DNA from: Gordonia jinghuaiqii | GTDB lineage: Bacteria; Actinomycetota; Actinomycetes; Mycobacteriales; Mycobacteriaceae | Direction of reading: 5' to 3' | Length of the DNA: 64,000 nt | Assembly: GCF_014041935.1 (NCBI RefSeq) | Contig: NZ_CP059491.1 | Location: 558,001-622,000, forward strand | Shown: positions 1 to 10,274 of the stretch, in pieces | How positions within the stretch are numbered: position 1 is the first letter of the stretch | Layout: every line of letters begins with the position of its first letter | Translations under genes and position numbers: made by a program | The notes under the pieces: generated by a model | Seen by the model: only the letters and a program-made list of their open reading frames with translations | Databases searched by the model: none | What the model was told of the DNA's origin: nothing

Positions 1-5
1 GGAAA

Positions 6-24
6 CCGCCCTCCCTGCGGGCGG
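6..24. terminator. small GC hairpin at window edge
   Basis: CCGCCC (6-11) is complementary to GGGCGG (19-24) around a 7-nt loop. It lies about 140 bp beyond the 3' end of the minus-strand malic enzyme gene. There is no T-run, so a terminator role is only a guess. I see no gene in 1-166. Confidence 0.3.
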
Positions 25-166
25 TGACGACGAATGTGCGGTAAACGTTTGGGCTAGGGCGTTTTTCGGTGGCGGATCAACCGAGGCCCGCCATTCGAGC
101 AGGGTGACTCCGGCCCGGCACCGCCACGAGAAACGTGACGGCGCCGGAACGGCGACGGATCAACAG

Positions 167-1408
167 CTACGAGCAGTGACCCTCCGCGCGGGCGACCTCG
201 GCGACAGCGGCGGCGACGGCCGGGGCAACCCGGTCGTCGAGCGGGCTGGGCACGATGCGATCGGCGCGGAGATCGTCGGCGACCACCGAGAAGATCGCTT
301 CGGCCGCAGCGATCTTCATGCCCTCACTGATGCGACGCGACCCGGCGTCGAGGGCGCCCTTGAAGACGCCGGGGAACGCCAGCACGTTGTTGATCTGGTT
401 CGGGAAGTCGCTGCGTCCGGTGGCGACGATGGCCGCGTACTTGGCGGCCACCTCGGGGTGGATCTCCGGGTCGGGGTTGGACAGCGCGAACACGATCGAG
501 TCGTCGTTCATCGACGCGATGATCTCCTCCGGGATGAGGCCCGCGGAGACGCCTATGAAGACGTCGGCTCCGGCGAGTGCCTCCACGGCGCCCCCGGCCA
601 GTCCGCGCGGGTTGGTGCGCGCGGCGAGATCGGTCTTCGACTCGTTGAGCCCGTCGCGCCCCTGCGAGACGATGCCCTTCGAGTCGAGCACGATGACGTC
701 CGAGATGCCCACTGCCATAAGGATGTTCGCGCATGCGACGCCCGCGGCGCCGGCGCCGGAGATGACCACGCGCAGACTGGTGAGGTCACGTCCGAGGTGG
801 GTGGTCGCTCCCTTGAGGGCGGCGAGGACGACGATCGCGGTGCCGTGCTGGTCGTCGTGCATGACCGGGCAGTCGAGGGCCTCGATGACACGACGCTCGA
901 TCTCGAAGCAGCGTGGAGCCGAGATGTCCTCGAGGTTGACCGCACCGAAGCTCGGACGGAGTCGGATGAGGGTCTCGACGATCTCGTCGGGGTCTTTGGT
1001 GTCGAGGACGATCGGAATGGAGTTGAGCCCGGCGAAGCTGCGGAACAGTGCGGACTTGCCCTCCATGACAGGCAGTGAGGCGCGCGGACCGATGTCGCCG
1101 AGACCGAGGACGGCCGATCCGTCGCTGACCACGGCGACCAGGCGTTCGGTCCAGGTGTATTTGTTCACGAGTGTGGCGTCGGTGTCGATGGCGCGGGAGA
1201 CCTGCGCAACGCCCGGGGTGTAGGCGATCGACAGATCGCGCTTGGTGTCGATGGGGGCGCGCAATTCCACCGACAGCTTGCCGCCGACGTGAGCCGAGAA
1301 GATCTCTTCGTCGGTGATGGGGACATCGGCGATCGTCGGTTCGGTGTGGGGATTCTGGTTCATCGCTGTCTTGTCCCCCATAGCTGACTTGTCCTCCGTG
1401 GTCGTCAC
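167..1408 (-). CDS. NAD(P)-dependent malic enzyme
   Basis: Oxidative decarboxylation of malate to pyruvate and CO2 in the cytoplasm, linking the TCA cycle to pyruvate. The 413-residue product has the usual length of short bacterial malic enzymes. Visible family segments are the N-terminal YTPGVAQVSRAI stretch, GDIGPRASLPVMEGKS, the HDDQHGTA active-site block and the Rossmann loop GAGAAGVACA. The frame stays open upstream to 1462, but a GTG at 1408 is preceded by AGGAGG at 8-nt spacing, so I start there. An ATG at 1363 (MGDKTA) also exists. The gene is divergent from a GntR regulator. Cofactor preference (NAD or NADP) cannot be read with certainty. Confidence 0.9.
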   Translation of the reverse strand: MTTTEDKSAMGDKTAMNQNPHTEPTIADVPITDEEIFSAHVGGKLSVELRAPIDTKRDLSIAYTPGVAQVSRAIDTDATLVNKYTWTERLVAVVSDGSAVLGLGDIGPRASLPVMEGKSALFRSFAGLNSIPIVLDTKDPDEIVETLIRLRPSFGAVNLEDISAPRCFEIERRVIEALDCPVMHDDQHGTAIVVLAALKGATTHLGRDLTSLRVVISGAGAAGVACANILMAVGISDVIVLDSKGIVSQGRDGLNESKTDLAARTNPRGLAGGAVEALAGADVFIGVSAGLIPEEIIASMNDDSIVFALSNPDPEIHPEVAAKYAAIVATGRSDFPNQINNVLAFPGVFKGALDAGSRRISEGMKIAAAEAIFSVVADDLRADRIVPSPLDDRVAPAVAAAVAEVARAEGHCS

Positions 1409-1630
1409 GGTCGGGTCCTCCTGAATGCCGCGAAACGCGGATTGCATCGTCTCGCCGGCCACGCTGCCCGCGAGCTGGTGATCAGCATCGACGCGAGCTG
1501 GTGGCTCAGCGGACGCGATCAGGGCGTGTGAGCGGGGTGACGCTCGTTACGGCCGCATTAAGTGTCTCACCGAGTGGGATGCGGGTACCAGGTGGGTCGG
1601 CCCAGGTGAGGGGCCCAATGGGCGTTGTTA

Positions 1631-1658
1631 GGATGCATCTCGTGTCTATGTTGCATCC
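1631..1658. promoter_or_regulatory. inverted repeat at the GntR gene start, possible auto-operator
   Basis: GGATGCA (1631-1637) and TGCATCC (1652-1658) form a perfect 7-bp inverted repeat separated by 14 nt, overlapping the likely start codon of the GntR gene. A further TTGCATC half-copy sits at 1442-1448 in front of the malic enzyme. Binding by the adjacent regulator is inferred, not shown. Confidence 0.4.
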
Positions 1659-2403
1659 GACCTCTGAATCCGCTGCTGAGCGGGTATATGCCGAGGTCAA
1701 AGAGCAAATCCTCACAAACGAGATCGCCGGTGGTGAGCTGATCAGTGAGGGTGAGATCGCCGCGCAGTGCGCGGTGAGCCGCACTCCGGTGCGGGAGGCG
1801 TTCCTGCGCCTGGAGACCGAGGGCTGGATGCGCCTGTACCCGAAGCGCGGCGCGCTCGTGGTGCCGATCGGTGAGCGTGAGAAGCGCGACGTCGTCGATG
1901 CACGCCGACTCCTCGAAGGGCACGCGGTGCGTTCGGTCGTGACGCGGAGCGGTGCGCTCGACGACCTCGTCACCCGGCTCCGCGAGAACCTCGACGCCCA
2001 TCGCCGTGCCGACACCGCCGATCTCGCCGCGTTCTCGAAGGTCGACGCGCAGTTCCATCAGCTGATCGCCGCCGCGGGCGACAACCCCCTGCTCGCCGAT
2101 TTCTTCACGACGCTGGGGGAGCGGCATCGTCGGATGACGACCGCGTCGGTGCACCGTGATTCGGGAGTCGCCGCGCGCATCATCGCCGACCACGTCGAAC
2201 TCCTCGACGCCATCGAAGCCGCCGACGCCGACCGTTTCGACCGACTGCTGGCCGGGCATCTCGCCGCCGTCCACGATCTTTCCGTCCACGATCTTTCTGG
2301 GCACGATCTCTCTGTGCAGGATCTTTCTGTGCAGGATCTTTCTGTGCAGGATCTTTCTGTGCAGGATCTTTCTGGGCACGATCTCCCGGGAGCATCCGCA
2401 TGA
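1648..2403 (+). CDS. GntR-family (FCD) transcriptional regulator with pentapeptide-repeat tail
   Basis: DNA-binding regulator of the FadR/VanR branch. A winged helix lies at about residues 8-75 (SRTPVREAF recognition segment at 44-52). It is followed by an all-helical FCD ligand domain to about 205, with FHQLI and DHVELL segments carrying the histidines typical of its metal site. Residues 208-247 are an unusual tail of eight pentapeptides (VHDLS, GHDLS, VQDLS types) encoded by 15-bp tandem repeats. The frame is open from 1501, but family N-termini align near MLHPTSES, so I use ATG 1648 (ATG 1633 and GTG 1642 are alternatives). The stop overlaps the MFS start by 4 bp, implying one operon and suggesting it controls that transporter. 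Ligand unknown. Confidence 0.85.
   Translation: MLHPTSESAAERVYAEVKEQILTNEIAGGELISEGEIAAQCAVSRTPVREAFLRLETEGWMRLYPKRGALVVPIGEREKRDVVDARRLLEGHAVRSVVTRSGALDDLVTRLRENLDAHRRADTADLAAFSKVDAQFHQLIAAAGDNPLLADFFTTLGERHRRMTTASVHRDSGVAARIIADHVELLDAIEAADADRFDRLLAGHLAAVHDLSVHDLSGHDLSVQDLSVQDLSVQDLSVQDLSGHDLPGASA
2269..2388 (+). repeat. eight 15-bp tandem repeats in the 3' end of the GntR gene
   Basis: Eight in-frame 15-bp units. Units 4-7 (2314-2373) are identical copies of GTGCAGGATCTTTCT. Units 1-2 read GTCCACGATCTTTCY, and units 3 and 8 start GGGCACGATCT. The array adds a repetitive hydrophilic tail and ends 12 bp before the coupled MFS start. Copy number is likely to vary between strains. Confidence 0.95.
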
Positions 2404-3668
2404 GCGCCGACCGCACCCGCTTCGGCTGGCCTGCCGTGGCCCTCGCCGTCTTCGCGACCGCATGGGGCGGCAACGAGTTCACGCCGCTGCTGGTGATGTA
2501 CCGCCAGATCACCGACCTGTCACCGGTCGTCATCGACGCACTGCTATTCGCGTACGTGCTCGGCATCGTGCCTGCTCTCCTCGTCGGAGGGCCGCTGTCG
2601 GACCGCCTGGGCCGACGCCCACTGATGCTGCCCGCGCCGGTGTTCGCCGCGGTCGGCTCGGGGCTTCTGGCCGCGGGGGCCGATTCGGCGGCGTTGCTGA
2701 CGGCGGGGCGCGTGTGCAGCGGGATCGCGCTGGGGCTGTCGATGGCGGTCGGCGGAAGCTGGATCAAGGAGTTGTCCGACCGTGACGGTGCGCGCACCGG
2801 TGCCGGGGCGGGCCGGGCCGCGATGAGCCTCACCGCGGGATTCGGCATCGGCGCGGGCGTTGCGGGTGTCCTGGCAGAGTGGGGCCCGTGGCCGCATGTG
2901 CTGCCCTACGTGGTGAACATCGTGCTCGCGGTGATCGCGGGCAACCTGATCGCGCTGGTCCCGGAGACCAGGCCGCGACAGGCCACGCCGGGCCGACTGC
3001 GCGACGACCTGCGCATCCCGGCCGCCGGGCAACGTCGATTCCTGTTCGTCGTGGTGCCGCTCGCGCCGTGGGTGTTCGGGGCCGCGGCGTCGGCGTACGC
3101 GATCATCCCGGCGCTGATGTCGGCGCGCACGGCCGGCGCACCCATCGCGTTCGCGGCGCTGTGCTGCGTGCTCGGCCTCAGCGCAGGCTTCGCCATCCAG
3201 TCGGTGGGCCGACGCATCGACCGCCCGGGTAGCCCGCGCGGCGTGGTCATCGCACTGACGACGCTCATCGCCGGCATGGTGGTCGCCGCGATCGCCGCGC
3301 AGATCCTCACCGTTTGGGTGTCGCTGGTGGCGGCGACGCTGCTCGGCTGCGGGTACGGCATGGCGCTGATCGTGGCGTTGCTGGAGGTGCAGCGCATCGC
3401 CGGTCCAGACGACCTCGCCGGCCTGACCGCGGTGTTCTACAGCGTCACCTACCTGGGATTCGCGATGCCTGCGCTGCTGGCCTGGATCTCGGAGACCTGG
3501 GTGTCGATCACCTACCCGATGATGTTCGGTTTCGGCGGGGTCGCCGCCGCGGTGTGTCTGGCGGTGGCGCTGGCCGGGCATCGACGCCACGGCCCGGCGA
3601 TCGAGCAGACCGTCACGGGCGACGCGCTGTCCGCCGAGGAGGACATCGCCGCCGGGCGGCGACGGTGA
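2400..3668 (+). CDS. MFS transporter
   Basis: A 422-residue major facilitator permease of the inner membrane with about 12 hydrophobic helices. The family loop between helices 2 and 3 is present as GGPLSDRLGRRP, near residues 62-73. The start ATG overlaps the stop of the GntR gene (ATGA), so translation is probably coupled and the regulator likely senses the transported compound. Nothing in the sequence identifies the substrate. Confidence 0.88.
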   Translation: MSADRTRFGWPAVALAVFATAWGGNEFTPLLVMYRQITDLSPVVIDALLFAYVLGIVPALLVGGPLSDRLGRRPLMLPAPVFAAVGSGLLAAGADSAALLTAGRVCSGIALGLSMAVGGSWIKELSDRDGARTGAGAGRAAMSLTAGFGIGAGVAGVLAEWGPWPHVLPYVVNIVLAVIAGNLIALVPETRPRQATPGRLRDDLRIPAAGQRRFLFVVVPLAPWVFGAAASAYAIIPALMSARTAGAPIAFAALCCVLGLSAGFAIQSVGRRIDRPGSPRGVVIALTTLIAGMVVAAIAAQILTVWVSLVAATLLGCGYGMALIVALLEVQRIAGPDDLAGLTAVFYSVTYLGFAMPALLAWISETWVSITYPMMFGFGGVAAAVCLAVALAGHRRHGPAIEQTVTGDALSAEEDIAAGRRR

Positions 3669-3786
3669 CACGACGCCGGGGTGAGCGCACCCGGTACCCT
3701 GCTGAGGGTTTGATCGGTCGCAGTCGGCGGGGTCGATGCGGGCCCGATCGTGGAGTGCAGCAGGCGAGTGTGGAAAGGCGCGGGCG

Positions 3787-5955
3787 ATGATGCTTGGGGC
3801 GTGGGTCGTCGTCGTGACCGCACTGATGCTGATCTTGCCCGGGGCTGTCGTCGGTCGCCGCATGAATCTGCCGTGGCCGGTCGCGCTGGCGTCGGGGCCG
3901 CCCATCACCTTCGCCCTGGTGTCGATCCTGACCGTGCTCTACTCCGCCGTCGGCTTCCAGTGGAACGCCGTGTCGGCTCTGGTGGGCCTGCTCTTCGTCT
4001 TCGGTGGTGCCTGGATCTACTCGGCGCTGCTGCGCACCGGGATCGGTCGACGCCTTGCGCCGGTGCCCGCGGATTCCGGGCAACCGCGCGTCGGGTTCAC
4101 CGCGATGCTGCGGGTGGCGGCGGGCCTCGGGCTCGGTGGTCTGATCATCGCGATCACGTGCATCCGTCCGGTCGCCAACACCGCGTTCGCCGGGCTGGGC
4201 AACATCTCGCAGGTGTGGGATTCGTTGTGGCACGCCAGCTCCCTGCGCTGGATTCACGAGACGGGGATCGGCTCGGCGATGCGCATGGGCGAGCTGATGA
4301 ACTACGACACCCACGGTTTCAACTACTACCCGAACACTTGGCATGCGCTCGGCGCCTTGCTGTTTCCCCTGACCGGTGCCACCCCGGTGGAGCTGTACAA
4401 CACGTATTCACCTGCGGTGCTGGCAGTCACGGTCCCGCTGGGTGTCGCGGCGCTGGCCTATTGGTTTGCCCGGCATCGCTACGACGTCGATGCGTCTGCC
4501 CTGATCGCCGGTACCGCCGGTGCGGTCAGCGCGCTGTTCCCGTCGCTGCCCTATGTCGAGGTGCAGCTGACCTCGGTGCCCAACGCCGTCGGAGTGAGCC
4601 TGGCTCCGGTGGCCGCGGTGCTGGTGCTGAGCGTCCTGCGCGATCGATCGCGAGTGCTGCCCGCGGCTCTCGCGGTGGCCGGGGTGACGGCCACGCACCC
4701 GTCGGGCCTGATCGTGGTCGGTCTCATCGTCGCACTGTGGTGGCTGTGCGAGGGATTGTGGCGCCCGGTGGCCGGCCGACTTGCCGATCTCGCGACCCTT
4801 TCCGTTGCCGCCGTCGTCACACTTGTACTCGTCGCGCCGGTCGTCCTGGGGACCATCCGGGTGGCCGACACCAACGAACTGCCGTTCTTCGACTTCCGTG
4901 AGGACACGATCGGAGTCCTCGACGGCCTCGCCAGGGGTGCGTTCAACGGAACGATCCCGTTGGAGCTCAACCATTTCCCGATCTGGCCGCTGATCATCGT
5001 CACCATCCTCGGGCTCGGTGTCCTCGTGTGGCTGCGATGCTGGGCGGGGCTCGCGACCTGGGTCGTGTTCGCACTGGTCACCGCGAACGCGATGGTCTCT
5101 CTCGGTCCGCTGTCCTATCCCCTCGGCGCGATAGGCGGATACTTCTACAATTCTCCGCACCGCCTCACTTTCGTCGTCGCGATCGTCTCGGCGGCAGCCG
5201 CGGGAGTCGCGATCGGCGTGGCGGCGCTCGCCCTCATCGGGCTGATCGGGCGTCGAATGGGGTCGTCGGGCGCCGGCGGAGCAGACGTCCAGAAATCAGA
5301 TGCCCCGGAAACAGACCTCCCGGAAGCAGACCTCCCGGAAGCAGACGCCGACAACACGGCCGGTGGTACCTCGTCGACGACGCGCCGGCGGTGGCTGGCT
5401 GCGGCGACGTACGTGGTGCTGCTCGCGCTGATCGCCGGTGCCGGGGTCGTGCGCTACCCGCCCGACGCCCAGATCGCGTCCAAGGAGCGGGGCGGCAAGT
5501 ACGTCGGGCCCGACGATCTGGCGGCCTACGAGTGGCTGGCCTCCCAACCCGACGCCCAGAATGTGCTCGTACTCAACAACCTCGACCAGGGAACCGGGTG
5601 GCTGTACCCGGTCACCGGCGTCACCCCGATGTTCCCGTTCTATCGGGCCAACGAGTTCTCCGAGCGCCAGCGCGACCTGTTCTGGGGTGTCGCCGAGATC
5701 GGCGCCAACCCGGCGATCGATCAGATCGTCCGAGACATGAACGTGCACTACGTCATCGACTCCCCGCCCAGTTACTGGGAGTTCCAGCGCGGCAGGCCCG
5801 ACCCGGAGCGCGGCCATCAGGGCGACCCGTTCCTGTCGCTCCGTGAGAACGGTGCGCCCGGCCTGACCGAGGTCTTCCGCCGAGGTGATGCGGTGATCTA
5901 CCGGGTCAACGACCTGGTGTACCCGCCCGCCGAGCCGGTTCCCGCCCCTTCCTGA
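3787..5955 (+). CDS. large polytopic membrane protein (DUF6541-like)
   Basis: A 722-residue integral membrane protein with a first helix at residues 3-20 and roughly a dozen more up to about residue 500. A short hydrophilic linker with DLPEA repeats follows, then one more helix and a soluble C-terminal region of about 170 residues. It resembles the actinobacterial DUF6541 membrane proteins found among cell-envelope glycan genes, some of which look like GT-C glycosyltransferases. I cannot assign a reaction. GGAAAGG upstream supports ATG 3787 over an upstream in-frame start at 3736. The nearby galE and rml genes fit an envelope-polysaccharide role. Confidence 0.7.
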   Translation: MMLGAWVVVVTALMLILPGAVVGRRMNLPWPVALASGPPITFALVSILTVLYSAVGFQWNAVSALVGLLFVFGGAWIYSALLRTGIGRRLAPVPADSGQPRVGFTAMLRVAAGLGLGGLIIAITCIRPVANTAFAGLGNISQVWDSLWHASSLRWIHETGIGSAMRMGELMNYDTHGFNYYPNTWHALGALLFPLTGATPVELYNTYSPAVLAVTVPLGVAALAYWFARHRYDVDASALIAGTAGAVSALFPSLPYVEVQLTSVPNAVGVSLAPVAAVLVLSVLRDRSRVLPAALAVAGVTATHPSGLIVVGLIVALWWLCEGLWRPVAGRLADLATLSVAAVVTLVLVAPVVLGTIRVADTNELPFFDFREDTIGVLDGLARGAFNGTIPLELNHFPIWPLIIVTILGLGVLVWLRCWAGLATWVVFALVTANAMVSLGPLSYPLGAIGGYFYNSPHRLTFVVAIVSAAAAGVAIGVAALALIGLIGRRMGSSGAGGADVQKSDAPETDLPEADLPEADADNTAGGTSSTTRRRWLAAATYVVLLALIAGAGVVRYPPDAQIASKERGGKYVGPDDLAAYEWLASQPDAQNVLVLNNLDQGTGWLYPVTGVTPMFPFYRANEFSERQRDLFWGVAEIGANPAIDQIVRDMNVHYVIDSPPSYWEFQRGRPDPERGHQGDPFLSLRENGAPGLTEVFRRGDAVIYRVNDLVYPPAEPVPAPS
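5299..5343 (+). repeat. three 15-bp tandem units inside the DUF6541-like gene
   Basis: GATGCCCCGGAAACA followed by two identical GACCTCCCGGAAGCA units, in frame. They encode acidic DxPEx pentapeptides in the cytoplasmic or periplasmic linker before the last helix. Confidence 0.85.
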
Positions 5956-5977
5956 CGAGCGCAGCGATGTGAATCGC

Positions 5978-6014
5978 GTTGCGTTTTGACCCGGTTTGCG
6001 GGTGAAAACGCAAC
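5978..6014 (+). terminator. long hairpin after the membrane-protein gene
   Basis: GTTGCGTTTT (5978-5987) pairs with AAAACGCAAC (6005-6014), and an inner ACCCG/CGGGT stem extends the helix. It starts 22 bp after the stop codon. The AT-rich inner half gives a terminator-like fold, although a T-tail is absent. Confidence 0.6.
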
Positions 6015-6053
6015 ACGATCGCAGGGAGTGGCAGTCAGGCTAGCGTTTGATTC

Positions 6054-6890
6054 ATGCAGCCTTGGATCTGTGTGTTCTGCGGAAACGAGTTTCCCGCGAG
6101 CGCATCCCCGCCTGACCGTTGCCCGATCTGCGACGACGACCGCCAGTGGGTTCCGGTCAGCGGCCCGAGTTGGACCCGCCTGGACGGCAACGCTGACAAC
6201 ACCCTCACCGCGACGGAGGCCGAACCCGGCCTGACGAGGCTGTCGCTGAGACCATCGGTGGGCATCGGGCAGCAGGGCTTCGTCGTCACCAGGCCCGCCG
6301 GGAACATTCTGTGGGAGCCGCCGGGTTTCATCGGGCCGTCGCTCGTCGACTGGTTGGAGCGCAACGGCGGTGTCGCGGCCATCGCCGCGAGCCACCCGCA
6401 TCTCGTCGGTGCGAGCATTTCACTCAGCCACCGCTTCGGGCGGGTTCCGGTGTTCTACAACGATCTCGATCGCCGATGGGTGACCCGCCCCGACCCGGTG
6501 CTCGAATTCTGGTCCGGGAGTGCGGAGGTCCTCGACGGTGTGCGGATCGTCCAGTGCGGCGGGCATTTCCCCGGGAGCGGGGTACTGCACCTGCCGAACG
6601 CCGCTGACGGGCGGGGAGCGCTGTTGACCGGAGACACCATCAAAGGCGTTCTGCAGCCGGGCATGGTGACGTTCATGCGCAGCTACCCGAACATGATCCC
6701 GCTGTCTCCGAGGCTCGTTCGGCAGATCGTCGACCGCGTCACCGATCTCCGATTCGACCGTCTCTACGACGCTTTCGGGGTTGTCGTCGAGAAAGATGCC
6801 CGTGCGGTGGTGGAGTCGTCGGCGCAGCGCTACATCGGATGGGTCACCGACGAGATCGTCGATCCCGACGATCCGCACTCGCCCCGGTGA
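6054..6890 (+). CDS. metallo-beta-lactamase-fold protein with N-terminal zinc knuckle
   Basis: A 278-residue cytoplasmic protein. Residues 6-27 hold a CVFC...CPIC rubredoxin-like zinc knuckle. The rest resembles the MBL fold: SHPHLVG near residue 113 in the position of the HxHxDH motif, GGHFPGSGVLHLP near 168, and TGDTIKG near 190. The canonical DH of HxHxDH is replaced by LV, so the second metal site should be incomplete. The reaction is unknown. It stands alone between a hairpin upstream and the convergent galE downstream. Confidence 0.65.
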   Translation: MQPWICVFCGNEFPASASPPDRCPICDDDRQWVPVSGPSWTRLDGNADNTLTATEAEPGLTRLSLRPSVGIGQQGFVVTRPAGNILWEPPGFIGPSLVDWLERNGGVAAIAASHPHLVGASISLSHRFGRVPVFYNDLDRRWVTRPDPVLEFWSGSAEVLDGVRIVQCGGHFPGSGVLHLPNAADGRGALLTGDTIKGVLQPGMVTFMRSYPNMIPLSPRLVRQIVDRVTDLRFDRLYDAFGVVVEKDARAVVESSAQRYIGWVTDEIVDPDDPHSPR

Positions 6891-6901
6891 CCCGCCACGT
6901 C

Positions 6902-6969
6902 ACCGCTGGACGTCGATCCGACCACCAGACCTCGATCGAAGTCCGGCAGTCGAGTTGACGTCCAGCGGT
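6902..6969. terminator. inverted repeat between convergent genes
   Basis: ACCGCTGGACGTC (6902-6914) and GACGTCCAGCGGT (6957-6969) are perfect 13-bp inverted copies separated by 42 nt. The repeat lies between the MBL-fold gene and galE and touches the galE stop codon. It could serve as a bidirectional terminator. Confidence 0.5.
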
Positions 6970-7988
6970 CAGGCGTCCGGATAGCCCGTCGGATTTCCCG
7001 ACTGCCAGCGCCAGGTGTCGGCGCACATGTCGTCGATGGTCTTGGTGGCGTGCCAGTTCAGGTCGGCGTTGGCGCGGGTCGGGTCGGCGTAGGAGGCGGC
7101 GATGTCACCTGCGCGGCGCGGAGCGACCTCGTACGGAATCGGCTGTCCGCTTGCCTTCTCGAAGGCGTGCACCACCTCGAGGACCGAAACGCCCTGACCC
7201 GTACCGAGATTCCAGGTCGACATACCGGTGTCGCCGGTACTGATCCGGGCGAGAGCGGCGACGTGTCCGGCGGCGAGGTCGTCGACGTGGATGTAGTCGC
7301 GCACGCCGGTGCCGTCGGGGGTGTCGTAGTCGTCACCGAACACCGACAACTTCTCGCGCCGACCCACCGCGACCTGCGCCACGAACGGCATCAGGTTGTT
7401 GGGGATGCCGGACGGGTCCTCACCGATCTGCCCGCTCGGGTGCGCACCGACCGGGTTGAAGTAGCGCAGCGCGGCGATGCGCCAGGCGTCGGAGCTGGCC
7501 GCGACATCGCGCAGCACCTGCTCGATCATCACCTTGGTCCAGCCATAGGGGTTGGTCGCCGACGTCGGGAGGTCCTCGGTCATCGGGAGCCGCGGCTCGG
7601 CGCCGTAGACCGTCGCCGACGAGGAGAACACCAGCGTGTGGACATCGTGGCGTTCCATCGCACGCAAGAGCGCGAAGGTGGTGCCCAGGTTGTTCTGGTA
7701 ATAGTCCAGCGGCTTGGCCACCGACTCGCCGACCGCCTTGTAGCCGGCGAAGTGGATCACCGCGTCGACGTCCTCGTGGGCGAAGAAGTGCTCGGTCTTG
7801 TCGACATCGGCGAGATCGAAGGCGTGGACGGGGATGGACCTCCCGGTCAGAGCCTCCAGCCGGCCGACGACGGTCGGCTTGGCATTGCTGAAATCGTCGA
7901 CGATGACGACGTCATGTCCGGCCGAGACCAGTTGGATGACGGTGTGCGAGCCGATATAGCCCGCGCCGCCGCTCACGAGTACGCGCAT
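6969..7988 (-). CDS. galE: UDP-glucose 4-epimerase
   Basis: Interconverts UDP-glucose and UDP-galactose, supplying galactose for the envelope galactan. The 339-residue extended short-chain dehydrogenase begins with the NAD-binding loop GGAGYIGSH. It carries FSSSATVYG and the catalytic YGWTK pair, and a substrate-site segment NPVGAHPSG. Length and motifs match GalE. The gene is convergent with the MBL-fold gene and is followed upstream by a repeat-rich spacer before rmlB. Confidence 0.93.
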   Translation of the reverse strand: MRVLVSGGAGYIGSHTVIQLVSAGHDVVIVDDFSNAKPTVVGRLEALTGRSIPVHAFDLADVDKTEHFFAHEDVDAVIHFAGYKAVGESVAKPLDYYQNNLGTTFALLRAMERHDVHTLVFSSSATVYGAEPRLPMTEDLPTSATNPYGWTKVMIEQVLRDVAASSDAWRIAALRYFNPVGAHPSGQIGEDPSGIPNNLMPFVAQVAVGRREKLSVFGDDYDTPDGTGVRDYIHVDDLAAGHVAALARISTGDTGMSTWNLGTGQGVSVLEVVHAFEKASGQPIPYEVAPRRAGDIAASYADPTRANADLNWHATKTIDDMCADTWRWQSGNPTGYPDA

Positions 7989-8051
7989 GTGAACACCGTA
8001 GGCGGCGGAGCTGGGAGAACGCCAAACGAGGGGATGGGTCTGTTTCGTCGG

Positions 8052-8183
8052 CGCTGGTCCTGGTTTCGATACGGCTCGTCGCAGGCTCCTCGCCTACTCA
8101 ACCAGCGAAGGGGTGTCACCACGGCCGGCCGAGTAGGACCCGGGGTTATCAGCGGGAGACGTCCGTCATGCCGGCCGAGTAGG
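8052..8183 (+). repeat. composite intergenic repeat (copy 1)
   Basis: The galE-rmlB spacer holds the 17-mer GGTTTCGATACGGCTCG (8062-8078), framed by CGCTGGT (8052) and ACCAGCG (8101-8107). Two copies of GCCGGCCGAGTAGG follow at 8124-8137 and 8170-8183. The same three pieces recur in the same order on the minus strand at 44122-44237. Confidence 0.8.
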
Positions 8184-8214
8184 GCCGAGGGGCCACCCGA
8201 GGTCCGTATCGAGG

Positions 8215-9330
<1,116 letters not shown>

Positions 9331-9361
9331 TCACCGGGCCCCGGGCACTAGTCTGGGCGGC

Positions 9362-10237
9362 ATGCGAGGGATCATTCTGGCCGGTGGCACGGGCACGCGC
9401 CTGCACCCGATCACGCAGGGGGTCAGCAAACAGCTGGTGCCCGTCTACGACAAGCCGATGATCTACTACCCGCTCTCGACGCTCATGCTCGCCGGCATCC
9501 GCGACATCCTCGTCATCACCACCCCGCACGATGCCCCGGCCTTCCAGGGGCTGCTCGGCAGCGGCGACCAGTTCGGCATCAACCTCACCTACAAGACCCA
9601 GCCCTCACCCGACGGCCTGGCACAGGCCTTCACCCTCGGCGCCGACCACATCGGCGACGAATCGGTGGCGCTGGTGCTGGGCGACAACATCTTCTACGGT
9701 CCCGGCCTGGGCAGCCGGCTGCAGGGGTTCGAGAACGTGGACGGCGGCGCGGTGTTCGCCTACTGGGTCGCCAACCCGGAGGCCTACGGCGTCGTCGACT
9801 TCGACGCCCACGGCACCGCGATCTCGCTGGAAGAGAAGCCCGCGCAACCGAAGTCGAACTTCGCGGTACCCGGTCTGTACTTCTACGACAACGATGTCGT
9901 CGAGATCGCCCGCACTCTGAAGCCCAGCGCCCGAGGCGAATACGAGATCACCGACATCAACGCCCACTATCTCGAACGCGGCAAACTGTCGGTCACCGTG
10001 CTGCCCCGCGGCACCGCCTGGCTCGACACCGGGACCTTCGACAGCCTCCTCGACGCAGGCAACTTCGTCCGCACCGTCGAACAACGCCAAGGCCTCAAGA
10101 TCGCCGTCCCCGAAGAGATCGCCTGGCGGCGAGGATTCCTCGACGACGACGAAGTCCGTGCCCGCGCCGAGAAACTGCGCAAATCCGGATACGGTGACTA
10201 TCTGCTCGGGCTCCTCGAGCGCGGCAAGGGGTTCTGA
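9362..10237 (+). CDS. rmlA: glucose-1-phosphate thymidylyltransferase
   Basis: First step of dTDP-L-rhamnose synthesis: glucose-1-phosphate plus dTTP gives dTDP-glucose. The 291-residue nucleotidyltransferase begins [16 protein letters not shown] (nucleotide loop), followed by [18 protein letters not shown] and the [11 protein letters not shown] metal site. The upstream extension of the open frame to 9113 lies antisense to rmlB and is not part of the gene. The start at 9362 matches the family exactly. rmlC follows after 37 bp, so the two are co-transcribed. rmlD is not in this window. Confidence 0.95.
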   Translation: MRGIILAGGTGTRLHPITQGVSKQLVPVYDKPMIYYPLSTLMLAGIRDILVITTPHDAPAFQGLLGSGDQFGINLTYKTQPSPDGLAQAFTLGADHIGDESVALVLGDNIFYGPGLGSRLQGFENVDGGAVFAYWVANPEAYGVVDFDAHGTAISLEEKPAQPKSNFAVPGLYFYDNDVVEIARTLKPSARGEYEITDINAHYLERGKLSVTVLPRGTAWLDTGTFDSLLDAGNFVRTVEQRQGLKIAVPEEIAWRRGFLDDDEVRARAEKLRKSGYGDYLLGLLERGKGF

Positions 10238-10274
10238 TGCGCAAGACCCGACTCCCGGCGCGAAAGGCTCTCTC

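Noticed and set aside
2269..2388. CRISPR array
   Set aside because: Units are 15 bp with no spacers and lie in frame in a coding sequence.
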